Assembly: GCA_017532145.1 (NCBI GenBank)
Contig: JAFXJR010000106.1
Coordinates: forward strand, 1 to 43,970
DNA: 43,970 nt
Reading direction: 5' to 3'
Origin: Lachnospiraceae bacterium
GTDB taxonomy: Bacteria > Bacillota > Clostridia > Lachnospirales > Lachnospiraceae
Position numbers and translations under genes: made by a program
Part shown: in pieces, positions 26,044 through 35,455 of the stretch
Layout: each line of letters opens with the position of its first letter
Numbering within the stretch: position 1 is the first letter of the stretch
The notes under the pieces: generated by a model
The model's input: only the letters and a program-made list of their open reading frames with translations
Told to the model about the DNA's origin: nothing
The model's database searches: none

Positions 26044-26176
26044 GTAACTGTTCAGTACCCTCACAGCTACCATGCAAAAACCCATGAAAATCGCCTACGG
26101 GATGGGATTTTTGCTCGTTACTGCTACGTTTTTCTATGGTCAGCACAGCAAGTATGCCGACCTGTTGAACCGTTAC
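26044..26176 (+). repeat. Dispersed repeat copy B (133 bp)
   Basis: The copy begins GTAACTGTTCAGTA (26044-26057) and ends with an inverted partner, TGTTGAACCGTTAC. An inner stem is formed by GCAAAAACCCAT and ATGGGATTTTTGC (about 26073-26114). It begins 31 nt after the queA start on the far side and touches the stop codon of the M18 aminopeptidase (2-nt gap), so it fills the whole intergenic space between these genes. It shares long blocks with copies A and C. Confidence 0.85.
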
Positions 26177-26178
26177 TC

Positions 26179-27591
26179 CTAAGTATTCTTTAAAAAGGCA
26201 GCATAGCCCCTCTTTGCTTCATAAACGTCTGCCTTGTTTGTGGCCTCCCAGGGGGAATGCATATTGAGAACCGCCACACCGCTGTCTATCACATCCATAC
26301 CATAACGAGCCAGAATATAGGCAATAGTTCCTCCACCACCTAAATCCACTCTACCCAGTTCTGCCGTCTGAAAATGTACCTGTTCCTTCTCAAAGATAGC
26401 TCTTAGCTGTGCCAAATACTCTGCATTGGCATCGTTGGAACCGGATTTTCCTCTGGCACCCGTAAATTTATTTAATACCAGCCCTTTGCCCATATAAGCC
26501 ACATTCTTTTTGTCAAAACTGGAAGCATAAGAAGGATCAAAGGCACTGCTTACATCTGAAGAAAGCATCTTTGATGCTGACAAACACCTTCTGAGAGCCA
26601 GCTCACTGTAGCCTCCCATCAGATTCATTACCTCTGCTACCATATTTTCAAAAAAACGAGACTTCATACCAGTAGCACCTACACTGCCTATTTCCTCTTT
26701 ATCTACCAGTATACAGCAGGCAGTTTTTTCCGTCTCTTTCAGCTCCAGCATAGCTTCTAAGGAAGAAAAGGCACAGACTCTGTCATCCTGTCCATAAGCT
26801 AAAATCATACTCCTGTCAAATCCAGCCTCCCTGGCTTTACCTGCCGGAACCACCTCCAGCTCTGCTGAAATAAAGTCTTCTTCCTCTATATGGTAAGCTT
26901 CCTTTAAAATAGCCAGAATCCCTTGTTTTACTGCTTCCTTACCAACTTCCTTTTTTTCCTCCCCTTCCTGCTCCTGCTGCAGAAGCAAGGGCTTATTGCC
27001 AATAATTACATCCAAAGCCTCACCCTCTATTACCTTGGCGGCCTTCTTCTCCAGTTGTTCTGCTGCCAGATGCACCAGTAAATCTGACACAAAGAAAACC
27101 GGATCTTCTTCATCGTCACCTACATGAATCTCCACTGTGGTGCCATCCTTTTTCATCACTACTCCGTGAATAGCCAAAGGAAGAGTTACCCACTGATACT
27201 TTTTCACCCCACCATAATAATGGGTATCCAGATAGGCAAATCCCCCTTCCTCATATAAAGGATTCTGCTTAATATCCAGTCTGGGGGAATCAATATGGGC
27301 ACCCAGAATATTCATTCCTTCCTCCAGTGGCTTTTCTCCTATTTGGAAAAGAATAATGGATTTATTCATCCATACTGCATAGACCTTGTCTCCTTTTTTC
27401 AGTGTTGCCTTTTCCTCAATCAAAGTCTGCAGCTCACGATATCCTGCTTCTTTTGCAGAATTGACGATATAATCAATACATTCCCTTTCCGTTTTTCCCC
27501 TGTCTAAAAACTCCCGATACCGCAGGGCATGGGCTTCCAGTTCTTCTAACTGGTGGGCATTATAGGTTTCCCATACATTTTTTCTCTCCAT
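26179..27591 (-). CDS. M18-family aspartyl aminopeptidase
   Basis: This is a zinc aminopeptidase of the M18 family, which removes N-terminal acidic or neutral residues from peptides in the cytosol. The 470-residue protein has the metal-binding HIDSPRLD motif (NILGAHIDSPRLD), the catalytic DKEEIGSVGATG block, and the C-terminal MHSPWEATNKAD motif. These are the signatures of the bacterial M18 group. It lies 32 nt after pheT, probably in the T-box-controlled transcript. Substrate preference is inferred from family only. Confidence 0.93.
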   Translation of the reverse strand: MERKNVWETYNAHQLEELEAHALRYREFLDRGKTERECIDYIVNSAKEAGYRELQTLIEEKATLKKGDKVYAVWMNKSIILFQIGEKPLEEGMNILGAHIDSPRLDIKQNPLYEEGGFAYLDTHYYGGVKKYQWVTLPLAIHGVVMKKDGTTVEIHVGDDEEDPVFFVSDLLVHLAAEQLEKKAAKVIEGEALDVIIGNKPLLLQQEQEGEEKKEVGKEAVKQGILAILKEAYHIEEEDFISAELEVVPAGKAREAGFDRSMILAYGQDDRVCAFSSLEAMLELKETEKTACCILVDKEEIGSVGATGMKSRFFENMVAEVMNLMGGYSELALRRCLSASKMLSSDVSSAFDPSYASSFDKKNVAYMGKGLVLNKFTGARGKSGSNDANAEYLAQLRAIFEKEQVHFQTAELGRVDLGGGGTIAYILARYGMDVIDSGVAVLNMHSPWEATNKADVYEAKRGYAAFLKNT

Positions 27592-27623
27592 TCATACTCC
27601 TCCTGATTCTACTCTTTGTCTTC

Positions 27624-30044
27624 CTACTGTCTTAATTCTATCCCCAGACCCTCCAGTCCATTCAGGATTTTTTTCATTGCTGCCGAAACATCACTCTCCT
27701 CCAGCGTTCTGTCCTTTGCCCGGAAGGTAATGGAATAAGCCACAGACTTAAATCCCTCCTTAATCTGCTTACCTTCATAAATGTCAAACAGATTATATGA
27801 CTCCAGCAGCTTACCACCTCTTTGTGCAATGACTGCTTCAATTTGTCCCACCAGAATCTCTCTGGGCACTACCATACTAATGTCTCTGGAAACTGCCGGA
27901 TATTTAGCAATACCCTCATACTTTCTGTCAAAGGTAGCAAAAGGAACGATTTCCGGCATATCCAATACAGCTACATAGACTCTGGTATCTATATCATAGT
28001 TGTCACAAACCTCCGGATGTACTTCACCCAGATAGCCTACCAGCTTACCTTCATATAGAATATTAGCCTGTCTGCCAGGATGAAGGAAGGGCTTGCCTGC
28101 TGATGGCTCATAGACTGCCTTCTGCTTCATTCCGATTCCTTCAAAAAATTCCTCCACTACCCCTTTCATTGTATAGAAATCACCCTCTCCATACATTCCC
28201 AGAGTAAACTGCATCCTTTCTTCAGGCAACTCTGTTAAAGGCAGGGATTTTGGCACATAGATGTTCCCCAGCTCATAAAGACGTACATCTTTATTTCTTC
28301 GATTATAATTGGTAGCCAGACTGGTCATGATACCATGGAGAGAAACCGTTCGCATCACAGAAAAATCTTCTCCTAATGGATTGGAAATGGTAATTGCTTC
28401 TCTCAGCTTGCTATCCTCAGGCAATAATAGCTTGTCAAATACCTTGGGACTTTCAAAGGAATAACACATTCCCTGAGAGAAACCACAGTATTCTGCAATG
28501 TCCCTAGCTTTTGCCTCGATTCTTAGCTTAAAGGGCAGCTTACCGGTAGTAGCTTCTCCTTTAGGCAGAGAAACAGGAATCTTATCATATCCATAAAATC
28601 TGGCCACTTCCTCCGCGATATCGGCAAAACCTTCCAAATCTTGACGAAAAGAAGGAATTCCTAATAACTGCGTTTCCGAATCGTACTTCAACTCAATGTT
28701 CTGGAAAATTTCCAGCATTTCTTCTGCACTAATCTGAGTACCCAGCAGGCGATTAATTTTCTCCGGCTCAAAGGGAATCTTTCTGCAGTCTGGCAGCGGC
28801 ACACACACATCTACCATACCAGCTACCACCTCTCCGCAGCCCAGCTCCTGAATCAATTGGCAGGCACGGTTAATCGCAGCCTCTGCATTGTGCGGATCCA
28901 GACCCTTTTCAAACTTTCCGGAGGCATCCGTTCTTAACCCGATTCTTTTTGCTGATTTACGAATATTGATTCCATCAAAGGTGGCTGCTTCAAACAGAAC
29001 AGTCTTTACAGAATCGGTAATTTTGGAATTTTCTCCTCCCATAATACCTGCAATACCAATTTCCTTCTCTCCATCACAAATCATCAATACTTCCGAATCC
29101 AGCTTTCTTATCTGACCATCCAATGTCTGAAACTCATCTCCATCCTTTGCACGACGTACCACAATCTTCCTTCCTGCAATGGTATCCAAATCAAAAGCAT
29201 GCATAGGCTGTCCGTACTCCTCCATCACATAGTTGGTAATATCTACCAGATTGTTAATCGGACGGATACCACTGGCTGCCAAGCGTCTCTGCATCCAGGA
29301 AGGAGAAGGACCAATCTTAATATTTGTACAGACTCTGGCAATATATCTCGGGCAAAGTTTTGTATCTTCTACCTCCACAGAAATATAATCTTCTACTCTT
29401 TCTTCCGTTTCCTTCACTTCCACCACAGGAGATTGAAAAGGCTTTTTAAAAGTAGCTGCTGCCTCTCTGGCAATACCCAGTACACTATAGCAGTCTACCC
29501 GATTAGAAGTCACTTCATATTCAAAAACCGTATCCCTTAATCCCAGCACTTCTACGGCATCACTGCCTACTGCCACCTCATCGGAAAAAATATAGATACC
29601 ATCCTCCGGTGCTTCCGGATACATTTCTCTGCTGCTGCCCAGCTCCTCAATAGAACACATCATTCCATAAGAAGGAACTCCTCTCAGTTTACCTGCTTTA
29701 ATGGGAATCCCTCCCTCTGGCAATGGACTGCCATCATGACCGCCTGCCACCCGGCCTCCATCCAAAACTACAGGTATCTTATCTCTTTCCTTTACATTGG
29801 ATGCTCCGGTAACAATCTGAACTACCTCGCTCCCCACATTTACCTGACATACAATCAGTTTATCTGCATCGGGATGCTTTTCAATTTTTTCTATCTGACC
29901 TACTACAATCTTTTCCAGATTTTTATCCAGACGCTCATAGCCCTCTACCTTGGTTCCTGACAACGTCATAGCATCACAGTATTCATGGTCTGTACAATCC
30001 AGCTCCGGTACATATGCTTTAATCCATGATAATGCTGTATTCAT
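27624..30044 (-). CDS. pheT: Phenylalanine-tRNA ligase beta subunit
   Basis: This is the beta subunit of the heterotetrameric PheRS. The 806-residue protein has the N-terminal tRNA-binding OB domain (residues about 40-150, VGQIEKIEKHPDADKLIVCQVN), B3/B4 editing domains (TSNRVDCYSVLGIAREAAA), the B5 region and the C-terminal ferredoxin-like anticodon-binding domain (YEGIAKYPAVSRDISMVV). It is intact and lies 35 nt after pheS. Confidence 0.97.
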   Translation of the reverse strand: MNTALSWIKAYVPELDCTDHEYCDAMTLSGTKVEGYERLDKNLEKIVVGQIEKIEKHPDADKLIVCQVNVGSEVVQIVTGASNVKERDKIPVVLDGGRVAGGHDGSPLPEGGIPIKAGKLRGVPSYGMMCSIEELGSSREMYPEAPEDGIYIFSDEVAVGSDAVEVLGLRDTVFEYEVTSNRVDCYSVLGIAREAAATFKKPFQSPVVEVKETEERVEDYISVEVEDTKLCPRYIARVCTNIKIGPSPSWMQRRLAASGIRPINNLVDITNYVMEEYGQPMHAFDLDTIAGRKIVVRRAKDGDEFQTLDGQIRKLDSEVLMICDGEKEIGIAGIMGGENSKITDSVKTVLFEAATFDGINIRKSAKRIGLRTDASGKFEKGLDPHNAEAAINRACQLIQELGCGEVVAGMVDVCVPLPDCRKIPFEPEKINRLLGTQISAEEMLEIFQNIELKYDSETQLLGIPSFRQDLEGFADIAEEVARFYGYDKIPVSLPKGEATTGKLPFKLRIEAKARDIAEYCGFSQGMCYSFESPKVFDKLLLPEDSKLREAITISNPLGEDFSVMRTVSLHGIMTSLATNYNRRNKDVRLYELGNIYVPKSLPLTELPEERMQFTLGMYGEGDFYTMKGVVEEFFEGIGMKQKAVYEPSAGKPFLHPGRQANILYEGKLVGYLGEVHPEVCDNYDIDTRVYVAVLDMPEIVPFATFDRKYEGIAKYPAVSRDISMVVPREILVGQIEAVIAQRGGKLLESYNLFDIYEGKQIKEGFKSVAYSITFRAKDRTLEESDVSAAMKKILNGLEGLGIELRQ

Positions 30045-30079
30045 CTTCTCTAATCACCTTTCCTTTCTTCCTTTTATTC

Positions 30080-31104
<1,025 letters not shown>

Positions 31105-31273
31105 GGATTCATCTCTTCCTTTCTGACTCAATCATTTCATAGTCAAAGCGAATATCCACCATATATCATTCGCTTCACTATCTGCTTATTTTGTGAAAAT
31201 AAAATTTTTGGAAAAAGCTTAATTTAAGCTATAGCACTGTGGGCAGAAGTATTGAAAACAATACTCTCAAAGT

Positions 31274-31560
31274 AAAAAAACCCTGACAATTCATGCCAGG
31301 GACGGATTCTTCCGCGGTACCACCCATATTCCTGTTTTATCCTAAACAGGCACCTCTCCACATAACGTGTGTAAACGTCCTGCACTCCTTATTTTCGCAC
31401 AGGAAGCTCCAGTGGGAATTTCAAGCTACATCTGAACTGAAGGAAGCTTCCAGCCAATGGCTTCCTCTCTCTGACAGAAAATGCAGCTCTAACGGCAGAC
31501 CTTTTTTTGCTGTCAACTACAATTCTTCATCCAGCCTGCCCACACCTTCTCAGCCTTTTC
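31274..31560 (-). promoter_or_regulatory. T-box riboswitch controlling pheST
   Basis: The minus strand carries the T-box core GGGTGGTACCGCG (31313-31325) in an antiterminator, followed by a competing terminator stem CCCTGGCA/TGTCAGGG (31281-31301) and a U tract (31274-31280). Upstream lies a long stem I region with paired arms such as GGAAGC/GCTTCC. TTC in GAAATTCCCAC (31416-31418) is a fitting Phe specifier, but I placed it by eye. Uncharged tRNA-Phe would favour read-through into pheS, pheT and the M18 aminopeptidase, and possibly queA. The promoter was not clearly identified in 31560-31650. The 31105-31273 stretch is leader without another gene. Confidence 0.92.
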
Positions 31561-31652
31561 CTTATTTATTTTTAACACTCCTATATTCATTAGGGAAACA
31601 TGGATTAAAGTGTTTCCTTAATAATAGTATTAGGTTACATCTGCTTTACATT

Positions 31653-32543
31653 CTAGTGATTTTTATGTCTCTTGTCAAGACTCTCCTTGTTATGTAGTCT
31701 TTTAGCGATAAAAAGAGCTTCAAAAACAGGAGAAAAATATCGGTTCACATAGGCTCCTATCATAATGATATAGATTCCCATATAGAGCCAAAGCATCAGA
31801 ATCACTATCGTTGTCAGATTGCCATAGATATGAAAGCCTCCTGTACCACTTTCCATATACAAAGAAAATCCCCAGGAAAACAGATTCCATAAAACAGATG
31901 AAAATACTGCCCCCGGAATCTGTAATACCAGTTCCATCTTTTTATGGGGAATATAAGTATACATCAGCGAAAAAACAACCATCATCAATACCAATACGAA
32001 AAGAAAGCGAAAATTGATTAAAACTTCAAAAAACTTTTCCAATTGAGGAATTGACCGAATTAAAGCTTGCACCAATACCTCGCCAAATACCATAAGTACC
32101 AGAGATACCAGCATAATCCCCAAAAAGATAATGGTATAGACGGAAGAAATCCATCTCAGCATAAAATATCCTCTTCCCTCTTCTACATTGTTGATTGCAT
32201 TCAATCCCCGAAGCAGAGCCATCATTCCCTTACCTGCAGACCAAAGAGTAAGAACGGCAGCAGCAGACGTTACTCCTATAGACTCCTCATATACATCCTC
32301 TAAGATAGAGACGACAAATGAATCCACTGCATCCGGTGTTATATTCGTTAGAAAAATTAGTAAATCAGCCTTTGTCAGTGTAGTATAGGGAAGAATGGAA
32401 CAGAGCAGAATCAACATAGGGATTAGGGATACAAACAGAAAAAAGGCTGTACTGGAAGCAAAAGCACCAATATTCTTTTTATTCAAATGCTGCTTAAAAT
32501 CTTTGAATAATGAAATAAACTTTATCAGATTTTTTTCCTTCAT
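31653..32543 (-). CDS. YihY/BrkB-family inner membrane protein
   Basis: The 296-residue protein has about six membrane helices with the family pattern: FFLFVSLIPMLILL near residue 30-45, VLTLWSAGKGMMALLRGLNAIN in the first third, and a C-terminal NLTTIVILMLWLYMGIYIIMIGAYVNRYF block. Family members were once called ribonuclease BN, which is incorrect; the real function is not settled. It overlaps the end of the SpoIID-like gene by 4 nt, so the two are translationally coupled. Confidence 0.9.
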   Translation of the reverse strand: MKEKNLIKFISLFKDFKQHLNKKNIGAFASSTAFFLFVSLIPMLILLCSILPYTTLTKADLLIFLTNITPDAVDSFVVSILEDVYEESIGVTSAAAVLTLWSAGKGMMALLRGLNAINNVEEGRGYFMLRWISSVYTIIFLGIMLVSLVLMVFGEVLVQALIRSIPQLEKFFEVLINFRFLFVLVLMMVVFSLMYTYIPHKKMELVLQIPGAVFSSVLWNLFSWGFSLYMESGTGGFHIYGNLTTIVILMLWLYMGIYIIMIGAYVNRYFSPVFEALFIAKRLHNKESLDKRHKNH

Positions 32544-34912
32544 CCTGCCTCCTTTTCTTCATAAATATTTCTTACCTCACAGTTCTGATAAAAAAAGGTG
32601 AGAATCCCATCTGCTGACTGTCCCTGCTGTGCCATCTGTCTTGCTGCATTTTGTGACATTCCCACACCATGACCATAGCCTCCTCCGGTAAGATGATAGC
32701 CCTCCAGTTCTTCTCCATTCTTTTTTACTGTAATCGTAAAATAGGCACTGGGGAGCAGGCTGGCAGCCGAAGCTTCACTTCCATCCTGTCTGATTATTTT
32801 GGTTTTTCCATCACTAAGTACATACCGAATATTATATTCTGATATCACCTTATAAGTGTTTTTTGTTCCTTTTATTATCAGCTCATCAGCTACTCCGCCC
32901 CTTCCTCTTTTTACAATCTGCAAATCCTGTAAGCTACCCAGATTTTTTAAAGGTACACTTTCATAGTCTCCTTCTTTTGTTTGTGTTAAAATCAGTTCAG
33001 GATTGGTCTCAAAACGCTTTTTCAGTCTCTCCATCATTTCCTCTTCCTCTGCTTCTTCTACCTGATAAGACCAGCGATACCAGGCTTCCTCACTTTCGTA
33101 GTCGGAGGAAGCTCCATGGGAAATAAAGGCAGCAAATGTCTCCTCATCCATCATATTTTCACTGGTGTAGCCCCCATCTTCTGTTCCAATCCGTCCTCCC
33201 AAAAGATACGAGGTGTCCTGCTGACTTTCTGACTTCCATACTCCTGTATCTGTACCAAATCCACAGGAGGTAGAATAGTAATAGGCTCCACAAAGCTCAT
33301 CTCCATAGTATAAAAGTTTTCCGCTTGTTTCCTTTACTGCCTTTGTGGTCTGTGCATTTTCCGAAATATTATTATAGACCTGATAGCTTACACTGTCATC
33401 CACATGGGCTCCAAAACGTCCTGCTCCAGAACTTTGCATATACCGATAAGCATAGGTTCTGGCACACACTGCCTGAGCCTTCAGCGCTTCCAGAGGATAG
33501 GATGCAGGCATTTCACTGGGTACTACCGAATACAGATATTCCTCCAATAAAACCTCATTAATTATAATCAGCCCTTCCTTTGTCTTTGCAACCTCCATCC
33601 TTCCTCTATAAGCTGGCTCTCCCTGTGACCGCTCCACCGACAGCAGCGATATTTTTCCGGTTTGTGCCTTTGGCTCTATAGATATTCTTTCTTCCTTAAG
33701 ATAGTCACTGTTCTCTTCAATCTCAACCACTTCTCCAGCCCGAAACTCCTTGATTTTCCTATCTCCATACTCACCATAAGAAAGAATAAAATCTGTATCT
33801 GCAGTACAAACCACCTTTTCATGATATACATCAGCAAATCCTGTATTTTTAATTAAAACGCGGATATGCTCCATAGCTTCATCCCGGCTAATCAAACCTG
33901 CACAGACCTTTCCATCTTCTATCACAAAATCAGTAAACTCATAACCAATACGAAGGTCACTAAGCTTCCCTTCTTCCAGACGATTATACAGACGATATAC
34001 CTTCATATCCTCCTGATAGGGATAGTTTCCTACTCCTTCTATCTCCAGTATACCATCTCCTATACGAAGCAGCTTTCCTCCAATCTTTTCTTTTTTTACC
34101 TTTATGGACTGCAGTTTGCCATCTGAAAACTCCAAATCTGTTACCTGCTCCCGTTGCTCCTTTTGTATCTCCCCAAAGGAAATCCAAATTTCATGTTCTT
34201 TGTAAAAAATCTGAAGACCATCTTCTTCTGCCTCTATTACCCAGATATTTTTCAATTTCATAGAAGAATCCAGTATACTAATTGGAGTCAGTAAAATTCC
34301 ATTCTTACTATAGGCAATTAATCGTTGATATTGCTGACGGGAAAATAAATCAGACTGATAGGTGTAGATTCCTTCCTCTGCCAGTAAACTATACTCTGTC
34401 AAAGGCTTTCCTTCCCTGTCTGCCACTTGATTCCCTGTTCCCAATACCGTTACCTCTATCTTTTGAATACTGCTCCCTATTCCTTCTGCTTCTATCCAAC
34501 TGTCATAAAACTGATGCCAGTCCTGGATAAGCAGAAAGGATTCCTTCCCATATTTTTTTGCATAGTCTGCTTTAAGCTTCTGACAGTATTTTCTTTTAGA
34601 AGCCTGATCAGCAGATACATCTGCTTTTCTCTCTTCTTCCAGTAAACTTACCAACTGTTCAAACTGTCTATAGGTTATTAAGCTTTCACTGTCTGCTTCT
34701 TCTATTTTCTGCAATTCTATGTAAACATTATGGTTACGATAGCTTTCATTTAAAGCCTCTACTAAGATTAATACATCCTGCAGCCTAGCAAACTCCCCCT
34801 CAGGCTGACCGCCTCTGTCTGTTCTCAGGCTGACTATAAAAATATAAGCTATAATGAAAATACCCAGTACAGTCAGTAGAAGCTTTATTAAATACCCTAG
34901 TCTGATACCCAT
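32540..34912 (-). CDS. SpoIID/LytB-domain cell-wall protein
   Basis: The 790-residue protein has an N-terminal membrane anchor (residues about 7-27), a long extracytoplasmic region with no recognised domain, and then the SpoIID/LytB domain. That domain contains LLEEYLYSVVPSEMPASYPLEALKAQAVCARTYAYRYM (family landmark) and the C-terminal GGGYGHGVGMSQNAARQMAQ block. SpoIID acts as a lytic transglycosylase on denuded peptidoglycan during engulfment. The catalytic Glu in PSEMP is present. This protein is much longer than B. subtilis SpoIID, so it may be a vegetative or amidase-enhancer homologue. GGGGG lies 7 nt before the ATG. Confidence 0.88.
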   Translation of the reverse strand: MGIRLGYLIKLLLTVLGIFIIAYIFIVSLRTDRGGQPEGEFARLQDVLILVEALNESYRNHNVYIELQKIEEADSESLITYRQFEQLVSLLEEERKADVSADQASKRKYCQKLKADYAKKYGKESFLLIQDWHQFYDSWIEAEGIGSSIQKIEVTVLGTGNQVADREGKPLTEYSLLAEEGIYTYQSDLFSRQQYQRLIAYSKNGILLTPISILDSSMKLKNIWVIEAEEDGLQIFYKEHEIWISFGEIQKEQREQVTDLEFSDGKLQSIKVKKEKIGGKLLRIGDGILEIEGVGNYPYQEDMKVYRLYNRLEEGKLSDLRIGYEFTDFVIEDGKVCAGLISRDEAMEHIRVLIKNTGFADVYHEKVVCTADTDFILSYGEYGDRKIKEFRAGEVVEIEENSDYLKEERISIEPKAQTGKISLLSVERSQGEPAYRGRMEVAKTKEGLIIINEVLLEEYLYSVVPSEMPASYPLEALKAQAVCARTYAYRYMQSSGAGRFGAHVDDSVSYQVYNNISENAQTTKAVKETSGKLLYYGDELCGAYYYSTSCGFGTDTGVWKSESQQDTSYLLGGRIGTEDGGYTSENMMDEETFAAFISHGASSDYESEEAWYRWSYQVEEAEEEEMMERLKKRFETNPELILTQTKEGDYESVPLKNLGSLQDLQIVKRGRGGVADELIIKGTKNTYKVISEYNIRYVLSDGKTKIIRQDGSEASAASLLPSAYFTITVKKNGEELEGYHLTGGGYGHGVGMSQNAARQMAQQGQSADGILTFFYQNCEVRNIYEEKEAG

Positions 34913-35150
34913 TTTTTATCCCCCAAAATTAAATTTTTAGATAGACCCTAGTATAATCCACTTTGCCATTTACTTATCCTTTATTACGACAAAGTGAGAC
35001 AAAGCAGGGAAGTATTCTATCCTCTACCTGACACAAGCAAGTTCCCTGGTCTACCAAGTAGCGTTCACTACGAAGTACAGAATGGACTTACACTCGGTGT
35101 GTTTGAAATAGGAAGCTTTCTTGATTTGGTTAAATACTCCTCTAAGCTAC
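34913..35150. other. Intergenic stretch without a recognised feature
   Basis: The part next to the SpoIID-like gene has a possible -10, TATACT (minus strand, about 34951), but no good -35. From about 34985 to 35150 the sequence is less AT-rich than the rest of the gap and an uninterrupted 64-codon plus-strand frame (34994-35188) crosses it. That frame lacks a ribosome-binding site and ends in the terminator hairpin of the neighbouring ncRNA gene. I recognise neither a protein nor an RNA family. Confidence 0.3.
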
Positions 35151-35179
35151 AAAAAAGCAGCCAAATGGCTGCTTTTTTT
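35151..35179. terminator. Bidirectional terminator at the end of the ncRNA gene
   Basis: GCAGCC (35157-35162) and GGCTGC (35167-35172) enclose AAAT, with six A on one side and seven T on the other, so it works in both directions. On the minus strand it defines the 3' end of the ncRNA. Confidence 0.88.
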
Positions 35180-35388
35180 CTTTCGTAGTATACTACTTTT
35201 ATGACCCCCAAAATGCCGCTTCCTGTCCTTTGACTCCTAGCTATGCTAGGTGGGTAACCGCAACCTCACTTTTGCCTTCCCCTCCAATCCTCTTTTGAGT
35301 GGGGGCTTGACAGCCATCAGGCAATATAGGAATCCCGTTTAAAGTAAATGTAGGTTCAAAATAACAGGAGTTATCGTACATCCCAGGT
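35152..35388 (-). ncRNA. Independent structured ncRNA gene, about 235 nt
   Basis: A consensus promoter lies just upstream (TATAAT at 35396-35401) and the RNA ends in the hairpin terminator at 35151-35179. No coding frame is credible. On the minus strand the RNA can fold as a long rod. TCCTGT near the 5' end pairs with ACAGGA near the 3' end, and TTGCCT pairs with AGGCAA. CCCC and GGGG close the apical arm, and CCTAGC/GCTAGG forms a small side hairpin on the 3' strand of a large internal loop. Rods with a side hairpin occur in 6S RNA, and compact RNAs of this size in clostridia include the raiA motif; I cannot decide between these or a new class. Confidence 0.6.
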
Positions 35389-35395
35389 TACTTCT

Positions 35396-35424
35396 ATTAT
35401 ATCCAAAGATATATAAAAATACAA
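35396..35424 (-). promoter_or_regulatory. Strong promoter of the ncRNA gene
   Basis: On the minus strand TTGTAT (35419-35424) and TATAAT (35396-35401) are spaced 17 nt. It lies 32 nt after the stop of the large SLH gene and points away from it toward the ncRNA. Confidence 0.75.
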
Positions 35425-35455
35425 CTGTAAATTTTAGAAATACTACCAAATTTTT

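Noticed and set aside
34994-35188. A 64-codon plus-strand frame next to the ncRNA gene
   Set aside because: It lacks a ribosome-binding site, ends inside a terminator hairpin and matches no family I know.
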